The notes beneath the pieces were generated by a model, which was given only the letters and a program-made list of their open reading frames with translations, did no database searches and had not been told where the DNA came from. From positions 1-31,352 of the forward strand of contig NHFS02000072.1 in the NCBI GenBank assembly GCA_002171315.2: a stretch of DNA of 31,352 nt, written 5' to 3'. Shown piece after piece: positions 16,238-24,802 of the stretch (positions within the stretch are counted from its first letter, which is position 1; every line of letters begins with the position of its first letter). Both the position numbers and the translations under genes were made by a program. This DNA comes from Euryarchaeota archaeon TMED117. Its GTDB lineage: Archaea; Thermoplasmatota; Poseidoniia; Poseidoniales; Poseidoniaceae.

Positions 16238-16335
16238 AGGCTCACCAAACACGCCTCTTCGTTGGTGATTAAGGGTTTTTGTGAGACATGGCCTGAACAC
16301 GTATGATGAAAAGGGAGAGGCGATAGGGGTGGACT

Positions 16336-16806
16336 GTGCAACTCAATGGAACTGTGAGTAGTGGACTTGGAAGAGCCCATGTTTTCATGTCTCAGCCACA
16401 TTACCAAGATCAATTCAGATCGATTCTTGGAACAACTGCTTGGCCTGGTACTCTCAACGTCAAGGTTGAAGGTGAGAATCTAATCAATTACATCGCTCTA
16501 AGGAAAAAGGCAGGCATCGATACCTTGGATGCAGATGAAAGTGCGAGAGAAGGGGCTTCGAATGTTGATGTATCCGCAATCGAGTCTATTCGAGTTCGAG
16601 GATTTCTTAGAGACGGGGTCTCCTTCGGTGGTGCAACTGCATACCAAGCGGAAATATCGTACCAAAATGACAAGATTCCATGTGCAATTCTTATTCCTGA
16701 CTTAACACGTCATGTCGACGTTGTTGAGGTTATTTCTGGCCCTTTCCTCAGAGAACGTCTTGAGATTGAAGATGGTTCAGAAGTGAGTCTGACCTTAAGC
16801 GACTGA
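16336..16806 (+). CDS. ribK: Archaeal CTP-dependent riboflavin kinase
   Basis: This 156-residue protein matches the archaeal RibK (formerly DUF120) family, which phosphorylates riboflavin to FMN using CTP instead of ATP. The N-terminal GTVSSGLGRAHVF, then PGTLNVKV about 35 residues later, and the C-terminal ILIPDLTRHVDVVEVISGPFLRE with LEIEDGSEV are the family's conserved blocks. The length is typical of the kinase alone, without the N-terminal winged-helix domain found in some archaea. The start is GTG 16336 with GGGGTGGA two bases upstream. Stops of ribK and sufT are 2 nt apart (convergent). This gene is one of the firmest archaeal markers in the window. Confidence 0.93.
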   Translation: MQLNGTVSSGLGRAHVFMSQPHYQDQFRSILGTTAWPGTLNVKVEGENLINYIALRKKAGIDTLDADESAREGASNVDVSAIESIRVRGFLRDGVSFGGATAYQAEISYQNDKIPCAILIPDLTRHVDVVEVISGPFLRERLEIEDGSEVSLTLSD

Positions 16807-16808
16807 TT

Positions 16809-17126
16809 TTAGTCCCAGATTCCCATATCCATTCTTGCGTCTTCAGAAGCATGAACGCGTGGATCCCATCTTGGTGACCATACCAGATTGATGTGGACTG
16901 TTGACAATCCCTCGGTTTGTAATGCAGCTCGATGAGCAGCAGCCATGATCTCTGGTGCAGCAGGACATCCAGGAGATGTAAGCGTCAAATCAATCTCTGC
17001 ATGTGTGCCTTCATCACGTTGTTCAAAGCGAACTCCATAGACCAGGCCGAGTTCAACAATCGAAATGTCGAGTTCAGGATCTTCGACAGTTTGCAAAGCA
17101 TCGAGCACGTGTGATTCTTCCACCAT
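16809..17126 (-). CDS. sufT: SufT / MIP18-family (DUF59) Fe-S assembly factor
   Basis: This 105-residue protein of the MIP18/DUF59 family shows DALQTVEDPELDISIVELGLVYGV at the N-terminus (the usual D-P-E-x-x-x-x-I-x-x-L-G-L) and LTSPGCP with the conserved Cys in the middle. Members take part in Fe-S maturation (SufT in bacteria, CIA2/MIP18 in eukaryotes). The start codon directly follows the sufE stop codon (TAAATG), so it is the last gene of the suf operon. The length is that of the bare domain. Confidence 0.88.
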   Translation of the reverse strand: MVEESHVLDALQTVEDPELDISIVELGLVYGVRFEQRDEGTHAEIDLTLTSPGCPAAPEIMAAAHRAALQTEGLSTVHINLVWSPRWDPRVHASEDARMDMGIWD

Positions 17127-17534
17127 TTAATTCTCCTCCAAATCAGTCATAATTTTGTCAAACATGTTGCGAAAACCATTCGAACGTGATGGTGATAATG
17201 AGTTGAGTATCCCCATATCTACTGCGAAGTCAGGCGTAATTTTCTTGGCTTCTTCAGTATCGAGATTATCCATTGCAATGGTTAGAATTCCCATAAGGCC
17301 TTGTACTAATTTAGAATCTGCTCCAGACTTCAATGAAACCTTTCCATCTCTGATCTCAAGTAGGACATGAGCTTCGGATTGGCAACCGTGAATTCGTGTT
17401 TCTTCACTCCATTGTGCAACGGGGAGTTCATTCACTTCCGAAGCAAGATCGAAGACGTATTCAAGGCGCTCCATTTTATCGTCAATCGATTGGAAATCAT
17501 CAATCAGTTCAATCAATGCCTCTGGGTAGGTCAT
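17127..17534 (-). CDS. sufE: SufE sulfur-acceptor protein
   Basis: SufE accepts sulfur from the cysteine desulfurase SufS on a single Cys and hands it to SufBCD. In this 135-residue protein the active-site motif is RIHGCQSEAHV with Cys51, the usual SufE position, preceded by MERLEYVFDLASEVNELP. The length is typical. Its ATG overlaps the sufS stop (ATGA at 17531-17534), so synthesis of the two partners is coupled. SufE is common in bacteria but unusual in archaeal SUF loci, which suggests the operon was acquired from bacteria or kept an enlarged form. Confidence 0.92.
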   Translation of the reverse strand: MTYPEALIELIDDFQSIDDKMERLEYVFDLASEVNELPVAQWSEETRIHGCQSEAHVLLEIRDGKVSLKSGADSKLVQGLMGILTIAMDNLDTEEAKKITPDFAVDMGILNSLSPSRSNGFRNMFDKIMTDLEEN

Positions 17535-18721
17535 GCAAACCTCTCCAGAATGTCTTTTGTATACTGAATAAATTGTTCAGCTTCTTCCATTGTGTTATAG
17601 ATGTAAAAAGATGCACGCACAGTTCCATTGATTCCAAGGCGGTGGAGCAAGGGTTGAGCGCAATGATGACCAGTTCGGACTGCAACACCTCTTGCATCGA
17701 GAAGATGTGCAAGGTCTTCACTATGCAATGAAGGATGCAAAAAGGAAACGACAGCAGAGTCTTCCTCATCATGACGACCATAAACTGTCATGTTCAAGGA
17801 ACGTAATTCATCTGCTACATATCGAGCAATATTGAGTAGTCGATGATGTTGTTCTTCTAGGTTAAGTTTGGCAAGGTAACCAAGTGCAGCATCCCATCCA
17901 ATCGCTTCAGCGATTTTTGGAGTGCCTGCCTCAAACCGATGTTCGTTGGTTTGGTAGGTTGATTTTTGTAGCGTAACAGTTTCAATCATATCTCCGCCAC
18001 CCATGAATGGCTTCATCTCTTGGAAGGTGTCTTCATTGACAAGGAGACAACCAATTCCAGTAGGTCCACACATCTTGTGCGCTGATAATGCCATCATGTC
18101 TGCTCCTAATTCTTTCAAATCAATTTTACAATGGGGTGCTCCTTGAGCAGCATCAATGAGTACCTTTGCCCCATTTTTATGAGCGATTTCAATTATTTTT
18201 TCAATTGGATTACGAACGCCAAGTACATTGGATGTATGGACGACGCAAACGAGTCCTGCTCCTTCGATGGATGCTTCGTAGGCCTCCATGTCTAAGGTTA
18301 GATCTTCCTTGACAGGTACGTATCGTAATTCATTTCCGTACGCTTCTGCTAACATTTGCCATGGCACGATATCACTGTGATGTTCCATCTCCGTGAGTAC
18401 GATTGCTCGCCCCTTTAATTGAGAATGGCCCCAGGCATGTGCTGCTAGATTGATGGCTTCCGTTGTTCCACTTGTCATGATGCACCGTTCAGCATTAAAC
18501 CATGATTTGAGCGTAGTCCTGCATGCCTCATAGCCATTGGTTGCTTCTCCTGCTAATGTGTGTATTGCTCTGTGAACATTTGCATTATTGGTGGTGTAAT
18601 ATTCGTTCATTGCATCGATAACAACCGATGGTTTCTGTGTTGTTGCAGCATTATCAAGATAGATCAACGGATGGCCGTTGATATTTCGCTGAAGTATTGG
18701 AAAATCATCACGTATTGCCAT
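17531..18721 (-). CDS. sufS: SufS cysteine desulfurase (group II)
   Basis: SufS removes sulfur from cysteine, giving alanine and an enzyme persulfide. In the 396-residue reading the family landmarks are YLDNAATTQKP (21-31), TSGTTEAINLAA (83-94), HTSNVLGVRNP (162-172), PLP-binding Lys216 in SAHKMCGPTGIG, and the persulfide Cys354 in RTGHHCAQP, which marks the SufS class rather than IscS/NifS. ATG 18721 is chosen: it aligns with the family N-terminus and has GGGTGA four bases upstream. An upstream extension to 18832 in the same frame runs inside sufD and is not credible. It lies 4 nt after sufD and overlaps sufE. Confidence 0.94.
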   Translation of the reverse strand: MAIRDDFPILQRNINGHPLIYLDNAATTQKPSVVIDAMNEYYTTNNANVHRAIHTLAGEATNGYEACRTTLKSWFNAERCIMTSGTTEAINLAAHAWGHSQLKGRAIVLTEMEHHSDIVPWQMLAEAYGNELRYVPVKEDLTLDMEAYEASIEGAGLVCVVHTSNVLGVRNPIEKIIEIAHKNGAKVLIDAAQGAPHCKIDLKELGADMMALSAHKMCGPTGIGCLLVNEDTFQEMKPFMGGGDMIETVTLQKSTYQTNEHRFEAGTPKIAEAIGWDAALGYLAKLNLEEQHHRLLNIARYVADELRSLNMTVYGRHDEEDSAVVSFLHPSLHSEDLAHLLDARGVAVRTGHHCAQPLLHRLGINGTVRASFYIYNTMEEAEQFIQYTKDILERFA

Positions 18722-18725
18722 GAAA

Positions 18726-19763
18726 TCACCCGAGTAGTTGACATTCAAGATGAACAGTAAGTCGTGTTTGCATTGCCTCGCGTACTGAATCAGAGCGTAC
18801 TTCAACAAATGAGTCGACAAGGAATCCTTCAACGAGCATTGCAGTCGCTTCTTCTTGGCTTAATCCTCTGCTCATGAGGTAATGCATCTGAGTGGAATCT
18901 ATTGGCGCTGATGCAGCACCATGCGCAGCAGCAACTTCATTGGCCATGACTTCCAATTCTGGTATGGCTTCTGCTCTTGCTGATGGTGAGAGCAGGAGGT
19001 TTCGGAATATTTGTCCAGCGTCTGTATGCTGAGCATCATCATCGATGGTTAGTGCACCGGTTCCAACAGAATGGCTTCGATCATCACATGCTGCATTAAC
19101 GGTGAGTTTGGAATTAGAGTGTGGTTGTTGGTGATGAATTTCGACGTGATGATCGTCATGACGAGTCCCATGTCCATGAACAGCAATAAACTGCTTGTGG
19201 TTCGAATTCGACCCAGAAAGCGTGGTTCGAATATCTGATTTAATTCGCTGACCGCCAAGAGATAATGTTGCCAATTCAAAGTCCCCATCGCGTTCAACAT
19301 TCCAATTATCTGTTCGAACAAGAACTGTGTCAGTTGAAAGTTCGTTGATCAATCCCACCGACAATTGTGAATTTGGAAGAATGTTACCAGTCAACCACAA
19401 GCCAACCCATTCCGCTTCTCCAGTAAGGTGAAACATCACACTGGATGATTGTTTGGATTCGATGTGGATATGAGCAGCAACCGCATGGCCGCCAGCTCTA
19501 ATGTGGACATGATTCGTTTCATTTTCTAAAGCAAGAATGTGTGTGTTTTCAAGAACTTCATCAAGGAAAATGCGAGCGATATCATTGCCATGCTGTATGC
19601 TTCTTTTTGGAACAATTTTCAGTACTGTATCTTCACTCTCGACAACGACTTCTCCTATCGTAGGCAACTCGTCAACTTTTGTCGGGTGAACTCTTGACCA
19701 AGGCGTATATCGCCAGAGGTGTTCTGAACGAGTTGGAAGAGATGCATCGAGGTACGATGTCAT
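18726..19763 (-). CDS. sufD: SufD, Fe-S assembly scaffold subunit
   Basis: SufD pairs with SufB in the SufBC2D scaffold. This 345-residue protein starts with the family-like SEHLWRYTPWSRV and ends with the SufB/SufD core beta-helix region: VEIHHQQPHSNSKLTV, GQIFRNLLLSPSARAEAIPELEV, AAAHGAASAPID and MSRGLSQEEATAMLVEGFL. The His in AAHGA corresponds to the conserved SufD His of E. coli (CSHGATVG), with Cys replaced by Ala. The middle is rich in His. Its ATG overlaps the sufB stop (19760-19763). Confidence 0.93.
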   Translation of the reverse strand: MTSYLDASLPTRSEHLWRYTPWSRVHPTKVDELPTIGEVVVESEDTVLKIVPKRSIQHGNDIARIFLDEVLENTHILALENETNHVHIRAGGHAVAAHIHIESKQSSSVMFHLTGEAEWVGLWLTGNILPNSQLSVGLINELSTDTVLVRTDNWNVERDGDFELATLSLGGQRIKSDIRTTLSGSNSNHKQFIAVHGHGTRHDDHHVEIHHQQPHSNSKLTVNAACDDRSHSVGTGALTIDDDAQHTDAGQIFRNLLLSPSARAEAIPELEVMANEVAAAHGAASAPIDSTQMHYLMSRGLSQEEATAMLVEGFLVDSFVEVRSDSVREAMQTRLTVHLECQLLG

Positions 19764-21166
19764 CCAATCGAACCCTCCATTTCGAGTTCTAAGAGTCGAT
19801 TGAGTTCAACTGCATATTCCATTGGCAGTTCTCTTGTAAATGGTTCGAAGAATCCATTGACGATAAGGCCCATTGCCTCTTCTTCGGAATGCCCTCTGCT
19901 CATGAGATAGAACAGTTGGTCTCCTGATATCTTTGAAACACTTGCTTCGTGTTCAAGATCAGCAGTTGAATTCCCGATTTCCATAGTTGGATATGTGTCG
20001 CTTCTGCTGTCTTCATCGAGCATAAGAGCATCGCAGACAACTTTCGAGCGACATCCATTGGCCTTTGGAGTGACTTGCAACATTCCTCGGTAAGATGAGC
20101 GTCCACCACCCTTGGAAATGGATTTGGAGAGAATGTTGGATGTCGTGTTGGGTGCAAGATGGTGAACCTTAGCCCCCGCATCTTGATGCTGTCCAGTACC
20201 AGCGTATGCAACAGAGATAATTTCAGCGTGAGCACCTTCTCCTTTGAGGAGGACAGAGGGATACTTCATGGTCAATTTTGATCCAATGTTTCCGTCGACC
20301 CATTCCACAGTAGCGTTCTTGTGTGCTACACCTCGTTTTGTGACCAGGTTGTAGACGTTAGCTGACCAGTTCTGAACGGTCGAGTAACGAATTTTTGCCC
20401 CTTCCATCGCAATGAGTTCTACAACTGCAGAGTGCAGGGAATCTGTGGAATATGTAGGAGCAGTGCATCCCTCGACATAGTGTAACGACGAACCTTCGTC
20501 AGCGATGATGAGTGTTCTTTCAAACTGGCCCATGTTTTTGGCATTAATTCTGAAATAGGCTTGAACCGGCATCTCAACATGAATGCCCTTTGGTACATAG
20601 ATGAATGATCCACCAGACCATACTGCTGTATTCAATGCGGAAAATTTGTTATCACTGTGAGGCACAACCGTTCCAAAGTATTTCTTCACTAATTCAGGGT
20701 ATTCTTTGAGACCTGAGTCCATATCGAGGAAAATAACCCCTTGTTCTTCTAAGTCTTCTCGAATCGAATGGTACACTGCTTCACTTTCGTATTGTGCAGT
20801 GACTCCTCCAAGCCATTTTTGCTCAGCCTCGGGTATCCCTAAGCGATCAAATGTTCGCTTGATGTCTTCAGGGACATCATCCCAGTTCTTCTCAGTCTTG
20901 TCTGAGGAGCGAAGGAAATATGTGACATTGTCGAAGTTGATACCTTCTAGAGAATCGCAGTTCCCCCATGTTGGCATCTCTCTTTCGACAAAGTGCTTGT
21001 ATGCCTTTACTCGGATATCTGTCATCCATTCAGGTTCGTTCTTGAGTTCGGATATGTCACGGACAACTTGCTCGCTTAGTCCTTTATCGAATCTGATTGT
21101 TGCAGATTCAGGGTCATGGAATCCATAGCGATAATCGCCAACTGCTTCTTGTGCATCTTGTGTCAT
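19760..21166 (-). CDS. sufB: SufB, Fe-S assembly scaffold subunit
   Basis: SufB is the central scaffold on which the cluster is built. This 468-residue protein has YRYGFHDPESATIRFDKGLS at the N-terminus, PEWMTDIRVKAYKHF, GGSFIYVPKGIHVEMP, the beta-helix core HYVEGCTAP...SLHSAVVELIA, and the C-terminal DSRSDTYPTMEI, EHEASVSKISGDQLFYLMSRG and ELNRLLELEMEGSIG. The SRSDTYP form lacks the E. coli Cys405 position, as in many non-proteobacterial SufB. It follows sufC by 9 nt, and its stop overlaps the sufD start. Confidence 0.95.
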   Translation of the reverse strand: MTQDAQEAVGDYRYGFHDPESATIRFDKGLSEQVVRDISELKNEPEWMTDIRVKAYKHFVEREMPTWGNCDSLEGINFDNVTYFLRSSDKTEKNWDDVPEDIKRTFDRLGIPEAEQKWLGGVTAQYESEAVYHSIREDLEEQGVIFLDMDSGLKEYPELVKKYFGTVVPHSDNKFSALNTAVWSGGSFIYVPKGIHVEMPVQAYFRINAKNMGQFERTLIIADEGSSLHYVEGCTAPTYSTDSLHSAVVELIAMEGAKIRYSTVQNWSANVYNLVTKRGVAHKNATVEWVDGNIGSKLTMKYPSVLLKGEGAHAEIISVAYAGTGQHQDAGAKVHHLAPNTTSNILSKSISKGGGRSSYRGMLQVTPKANGCRSKVVCDALMLDEDSRSDTYPTMEIGNSTADLEHEASVSKISGDQLFYLMSRGHSEEEAMGLIVNGFFEPFTRELPMEYAVELNRLLELEMEGSIG

Positions 21167-21175
21167 TGTTTCACC

Positions 21176-21919
21176 TCAGGCAAGGGCATCGACCCAATCG
21201 TAACCTTCATCTTCAAGTTTGAGGGCCAATTCTGGCCCTCCACTTTGAGCTATCTTCCCGTCAAGAAGAACATGAACGACATCTGGCTTGACCAAATCAA
21301 GGAGTCTTTGATAATGTGTGATGACTAAACAGCCAGTGTCCTGGGCAATGCTATTGATGCCATCTGCCACGATCCGTAGGGCATCGATATCAAGACCAGA
21401 ATCGGTTTCGTCCAAAATTGCAAGATCTGGTTGTAGAAGAAGGAGTTGAAGGATTTCAAGACGCTTCTTTTCTCCACCGCTGAAGCCTTGATTGACGTAT
21501 CGAGACAGGAATGAGCGATCCATGCTTAGTTGTTCCATTGCATTCTTGAGTTCTTTCCTGAATTCTCTGGGTGGGGGGGCTTCACCGCGAACTGAAGCGA
21601 CTGACTTACGAAGGAATGTTCCAACTTGAACGCCAGGGATTGATGCAGGATATTGGAAGGAAAGGAACATCCCTTCTCTCGCACGTTGGAAGACTTCCAT
21701 CTCTTCGATGTTGGAGCCTTTGTAATGAATTGTACCTTGCGTAATTTCGTAAGCGGGGTGGCCCATGACTACATTTGCTAGCGTCGATTTTCCTGAACCG
21801 TTTCGGCCCATAATCGCATGGATTTCTCCACGGTTAATCGTTAAATTTAATCCATTGAGAATCGGAGTGCCTTCTACCGATACGTGGAGATTTTCCACTC
21901 GAAGTAGCGCGTCGCCCAT
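21176..21919 (-). CDS. sufC: SufC, ABC-type ATPase of the Fe-S assembly complex
   Basis: SufC is the soluble ATPase that drives shape changes in SufBD. In the 247-residue reading, Walker A is GRNGSGKS (38-45), the signature is FSGGEKKR (145-152, the SufC form) and Walker B is LAILDE (165-170) followed by TDSGLDIDAL. ATG 21919 is chosen because GGGTGAG ends three bases before it and the length then equals the E. coli protein. ATG 21922, ATG 21931 and TTG 21943 are in-frame alternatives. It is first in the suf operon; TATTGATAAG at 21951-21960 is a weak TATA candidate 36 nt upstream. Confidence 0.95.
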   Translation of the reverse strand: MGDALLRVENLHVSVEGTPILNGLNLTINRGEIHAIMGRNGSGKSTLANVVMGHPAYEITQGTIHYKGSNIEEMEVFQRAREGMFLSFQYPASIPGVQVGTFLRKSVASVRGEAPPPREFRKELKNAMEQLSMDRSFLSRYVNQGFSGGEKKRLEILQLLLLQPDLAILDETDSGLDIDALRIVADGINSIAQDTGCLVITHYQRLLDLVKPDVVHVLLDGKIAQSGGPELALKLEDEGYDWVDALA

Positions 21920-22004
21920 CATCTCACCCATATGTGCCTGCAATCACACCCTTATCAATAGATGCAATCATCCTTGGTATTACTTTGCAACAGTTCAAAC
22001 AGTA

Positions 22005-22018
22005 CCTCGCATTCGAGG
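22005..22018 (+). promoter_or_regulatory. Small hairpin covering the nfu ribosome binding site
   Basis: CCTCG-CATT-CGAGG forms a 5-bp stem with a 4-nt loop. Its right arm contains the start of GAGGGG, the ribosome binding site of the Nfu-like gene at ATG 22023. It is a weak stem that may be chance. Confidence 0.25.
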
Positions 22019-22022
22019 GGAC

Positions 22023-22487
22023 ATGGAGGATGATTTGGTCCGAGCATATGCACTTGAGGCTCAAAAGGCAATGGAAGCAGAGGCCAAACGTCGAATTGAA
22101 GAGACTTCAAACCCAGAAGAAGACCAAAGGCTGCGTAATCTTTCGTTGCATGAAGTACTTGATTCTGAACACCTCGTTCCTGCATTATGCGCACGTCTGG
22201 GAGCAGTTCGTGCTGCTCTTGATGGGCATGGCGGAGGTATTGCCGTGGTTAAGACACAAGTAGAAAATTCTGGCATTCGATTTGTACTGGATTTGACAGG
22301 AGCATGTCTCACGTGCGGTGCTGCACCAGGTACGCTTGAAGGAGTTCGAAATGATCTTGAAGCGGATTCTGAAATAGAATTAATTCTATTTTCCACTGCT
22401 CTACTCGATACATTCGATGAACTCGGACGGGAATTTATCCTTGCACATGGGAACGTTGAATTCGTTGATGTTTCATCGGCGCCTTGA
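22023..22487 (+). CDS. Nfu-like Fe-S cluster carrier
   Basis: The 154-residue protein has a charged helical N-terminus (about 1-50) and a C-terminal NifU_C/Nfu domain: VRAALDGHGGGIAVVKTQ (62-79) and LTGACLTCGAAPGTLEGVRNDL with Cys95 and Cys98. Two such CxxC motifs from a dimer bind a [4Fe-4S] cluster that Nfu passes to target enzymes. The family's usual GxCxxCP is GACLTCG here. ATG 22023 is chosen for GAGGGG two bases upstream; the frame runs open further 5' but has no good start. It is divergent from sufC with 103 nt between, so a shared control region for Fe-S assembly is likely. Confidence 0.85.
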   Translation: MEDDLVRAYALEAQKAMEAEAKRRIEETSNPEEDQRLRNLSLHEVLDSEHLVPALCARLGAVRAALDGHGGGIAVVKTQVENSGIRFVLDLTGACLTCGAAPGTLEGVRNDLEADSEIELILFSTALLDTFDELGREFILAHGNVEFVDVSSAP

Positions 22488-22512
22488 AATCACACCGTTC
22501 AGCCCATCGAGT

Positions 22513-24768
22513 ATGGCGGTATGGAACTCAGGCTCTCGAGGCGACCCGCAACCTTGTCGGGAGGGGGATGAAGGTAAATTCGAAATTTCTTCGAGAGATG
22601 GTCGCGCCCGAGTAGGTAAACTTCATACAAAACACGGAATTCTCGAAACCCCTGCGTTACTCCCTGTTATTAATCCAAATATACGTACAATTGAGCCACG
22701 AGAAATGTGGGATAGGTACGGTATTTCTGCTTTGATCACCAACTCTTACATCATTTGGAAGCATGACGAACTCAAGCAACATGCTTTGGAAAAAGGAGTT
22801 CATGATCTTCTGGATTATCCAGGAGTTGTTATGACCGATTCAGGCACATTTCAAGCCTATGTGTACGGAGATGTTGAAGTCGGTGTCGAAGAAATCGTTG
22901 AGTTTCAAAAGTCAATAGGCGTTGACATCGCAACTATGCTGGATGTGTTCAGCCGCCCTGATATGTCCGAACTTGAAGTCGAATCAGCTGTGGACGTCAC
23001 CGTTGAGCGAGCACAACAATCGATCGATATCGCCGGAGATACGATGTTAAATGGGCCGATTCAAGGAGGTACATTTCGCCATCTACGCAAGAAATCAGCC
23101 CGTGAAATGAGCACTTTTGATTTCGCAGTTCATCCAATCGGTGGTATCGTTCCAATCATGGAAAAACATCGCTACAAAGATCTTGCAAAGATCATGTTAG
23201 CCACGCTACCAGAACTTGCTCCTGAGCGACCTAGGCATATGTTCGGATGTGGGCATCCAATGCTCTTCCCGATGCTAATTGCATTAGGTGCTGATCTGTT
23301 TGATTCAGCGGCGTATGCTCTTTTTGCTCGTGATAAACGCCTTCTATCACCCTCTGGAACCATCCATTTGGACGACCTTCAGGAATGGCCTTCAATGCTT
23401 CCTTGTGTGGTTGGTTACAGTCCAAAAGATGTTTTGAAAATGAAGGAAAAAGAGCGCACAGCCTTCTTGGCTCGCTATAATTTAGAAGTGACTTTAGCAG
23501 AGTTGGCTCGTTGTAAGCAAGCAGTTCATGATGGAACCATCTGGCAACTTGCAGAGCAGCGTAGCCATCAACATCCTGCTTTACGGGAAGCATTCCTATG
23601 GTTGACTACTCGACCGTTTCCATCGGGAATTTCACTTGATGTTTTGGATGACCTCGTCGTTGACGATCGTGCTGCTGCACGTGAGATTTCACCAGAAGGT
23701 GGTATTTGGGAAGGGGATTGGTCGTTTGTAATCGACGCACAATCGCCCCGAAGGAAAAAAGGAGAGCGATGGGGTGGAGAGGATACGCTGGTTCGACCTC
23801 ATATTCTTGCAGCACGAAAGCAACTGCATACACGATGGAAACCTGAGGAAAACAACGGCATTGATGTTTTGATTCTCCATGGCGCCCCTGGGCCATGGCG
23901 AATGCGGTGTGAGACATTGGTTTTGAGAATGCAATCACTGCTTCCCTCGATGGAGATTTTTGTTCAAACTCCTCTCGGTTTGCTTCCGTATGGTCTTGAA
24001 GATCTCAATCCATTTGCACAAGTCGATGGTCCATCTTGGCTGTGGGACAGGCGCCCGAATCCTATCCTTATTCGGAAAGAATTGATGATGTTTAGCATCG
24101 ATGCTGATCGTATCCTCACATTAGATATCTCTTTGGAAAAGGTAGTCCAGAAAGCCTCCGAACTCCTTCAATCATTCGAGATTATCACAGAACCACTTAC
24201 TGTTGACGATTCAATCCTCCCAGAGCAAAAGATGTTGCTTCGAAGGAAACAGATTCTTCAAAAACTCATTGTTTTGGCAAATTGTAATTCTGAATCAGCT
24301 CATGAAATGCTCGATGATTGTTCTTTCATAATTGGAGGTACGGGCCGAGTGAAGAATGTATTGAATGCATCAGGCAAGCATATCCTTAGTCCGAGATTGA
24401 CTGATGGAGGTCTGTCTATTACTGACTTTGGTTCTGAAATTCTGTATGGGTATCGTTCATTGCCGCTGCCAACTGAGCATACTCGGTTTTCGCCTATGGC
24501 AAACCCTGGAGAAGGATTGCCTTTGGTGATTATACATGATGATGCGGTTGAGTATATTCTTCGAGGACGAAATGTATTCCATGGGTTCATTCACGCTTGT
24601 GATGCATGGCTTACTGCTGGTCAGGCATGTTTGATTGTTCGGCAAAATGGTGATCTCGTCGGCCATGGTATTTCTCGATGCAATGCGAATGAAGCTCTTC
24701 GATTGAGGAAGGGTATTGCTGTTCGAACTCGTAGTGATTTCTCGAAAACAATTGACCTAGCAAATTGA
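22513..24768 (+). CDS. Archaeal tRNA-guanine transglycosylase / ArcS-like fusion with altered zinc site
   Basis: The first 380 residues are an archaeosine-type TGT catalytic domain, which inserts preQ0 at G15 of tRNA: GILETPALLPVINPN, MTDSGTFQAYVYGDVEV with catalytic Asp109, HPIGGIVPIMEKHRYKDL, MFGCGHPMLFP and LFDSAAYALFARD with Asp264. The zinc motif CSCPVC...LHN is here LPCVVGYSP...ARYN (near 297-323), so all ligands but one Cys are lost. Residues about 450-515 resemble the DUF5591 domain of ArcS (QTPLGLLPYGLEDLNP) but lack the PCxxxKPYxxSxxH motif. A PUA RNA-binding domain ends the protein (about 673-748). No clear ribosome binding site is seen; ATG 22468 is an alternative start. It could be a zinc-free TgtA, or a TgtA/ArcS composite with changed activity. 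Confidence 0.85.
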   Translation: MAVWNSGSRGDPQPCREGDEGKFEISSRDGRARVGKLHTKHGILETPALLPVINPNIRTIEPREMWDRYGISALITNSYIIWKHDELKQHALEKGVHDLLDYPGVVMTDSGTFQAYVYGDVEVGVEEIVEFQKSIGVDIATMLDVFSRPDMSELEVESAVDVTVERAQQSIDIAGDTMLNGPIQGGTFRHLRKKSAREMSTFDFAVHPIGGIVPIMEKHRYKDLAKIMLATLPELAPERPRHMFGCGHPMLFPMLIALGADLFDSAAYALFARDKRLLSPSGTIHLDDLQEWPSMLPCVVGYSPKDVLKMKEKERTAFLARYNLEVTLAELARCKQAVHDGTIWQLAEQRSHQHPALREAFLWLTTRPFPSGISLDVLDDLVVDDRAAAREISPEGGIWEGDWSFVIDAQSPRRKKGERWGGEDTLVRPHILAARKQLHTRWKPEENNGIDVLILHGAPGPWRMRCETLVLRMQSLLPSMEIFVQTPLGLLPYGLEDLNPFAQVDGPSWLWDRRPNPILIRKELMMFSIDADRILTLDISLEKVVQKASELLQSFEIITEPLTVDDSILPEQKMLLRRKQILQKLIVLANCNSESAHEMLDDCSFIIGGTGRVKNVLNASGKHILSPRLTDGGLSITDFGSEILYGYRSLPLPTEHTRFSPMANPGEGLPLVIIHDDAVEYILRGRNVFHGFIHACDAWLTAGQACLIVRQNGDLVGHGISRCNANEALRLRKGIAVRTRSDFSKTIDLAN

Positions 24769-24802
24769 GAAAGGATTGAAAGACTTCCGTCCATTCCTTG
24801 AG

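Noticed and set aside
16243..16267. CACCAA / TTGGTG inverted repeat between kbl and ribK
   Set aside because: Only 6 bp with a 13-nt spacer, and it partly overlaps candidate kbl starts; too weak to call an operator.
17396..17781. Open frames on both strands around the sufS/sufE junction
   Set aside because: Covered by sufS and sufE with intact catalytic motifs and a 4-nt coupled overlap.
18722..18832. N-terminal extension of SufS upstream of ATG 18721
   Set aside because: It would overlap sufD extensively, does not match the SufS N-terminus, and the ribosome binding site supports 18721.
19842..19856. GGTTCGAAGAATCC, resembling a tRNA T-arm
   Set aside because: It lies inside sufB coding sequence, and no matching acceptor stem or anticodon arm is present.
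21569..21580. Run of seven G/C within sufC, possible frameshift site
   Set aside because: The sufC frame continues with all motifs in register on both sides.
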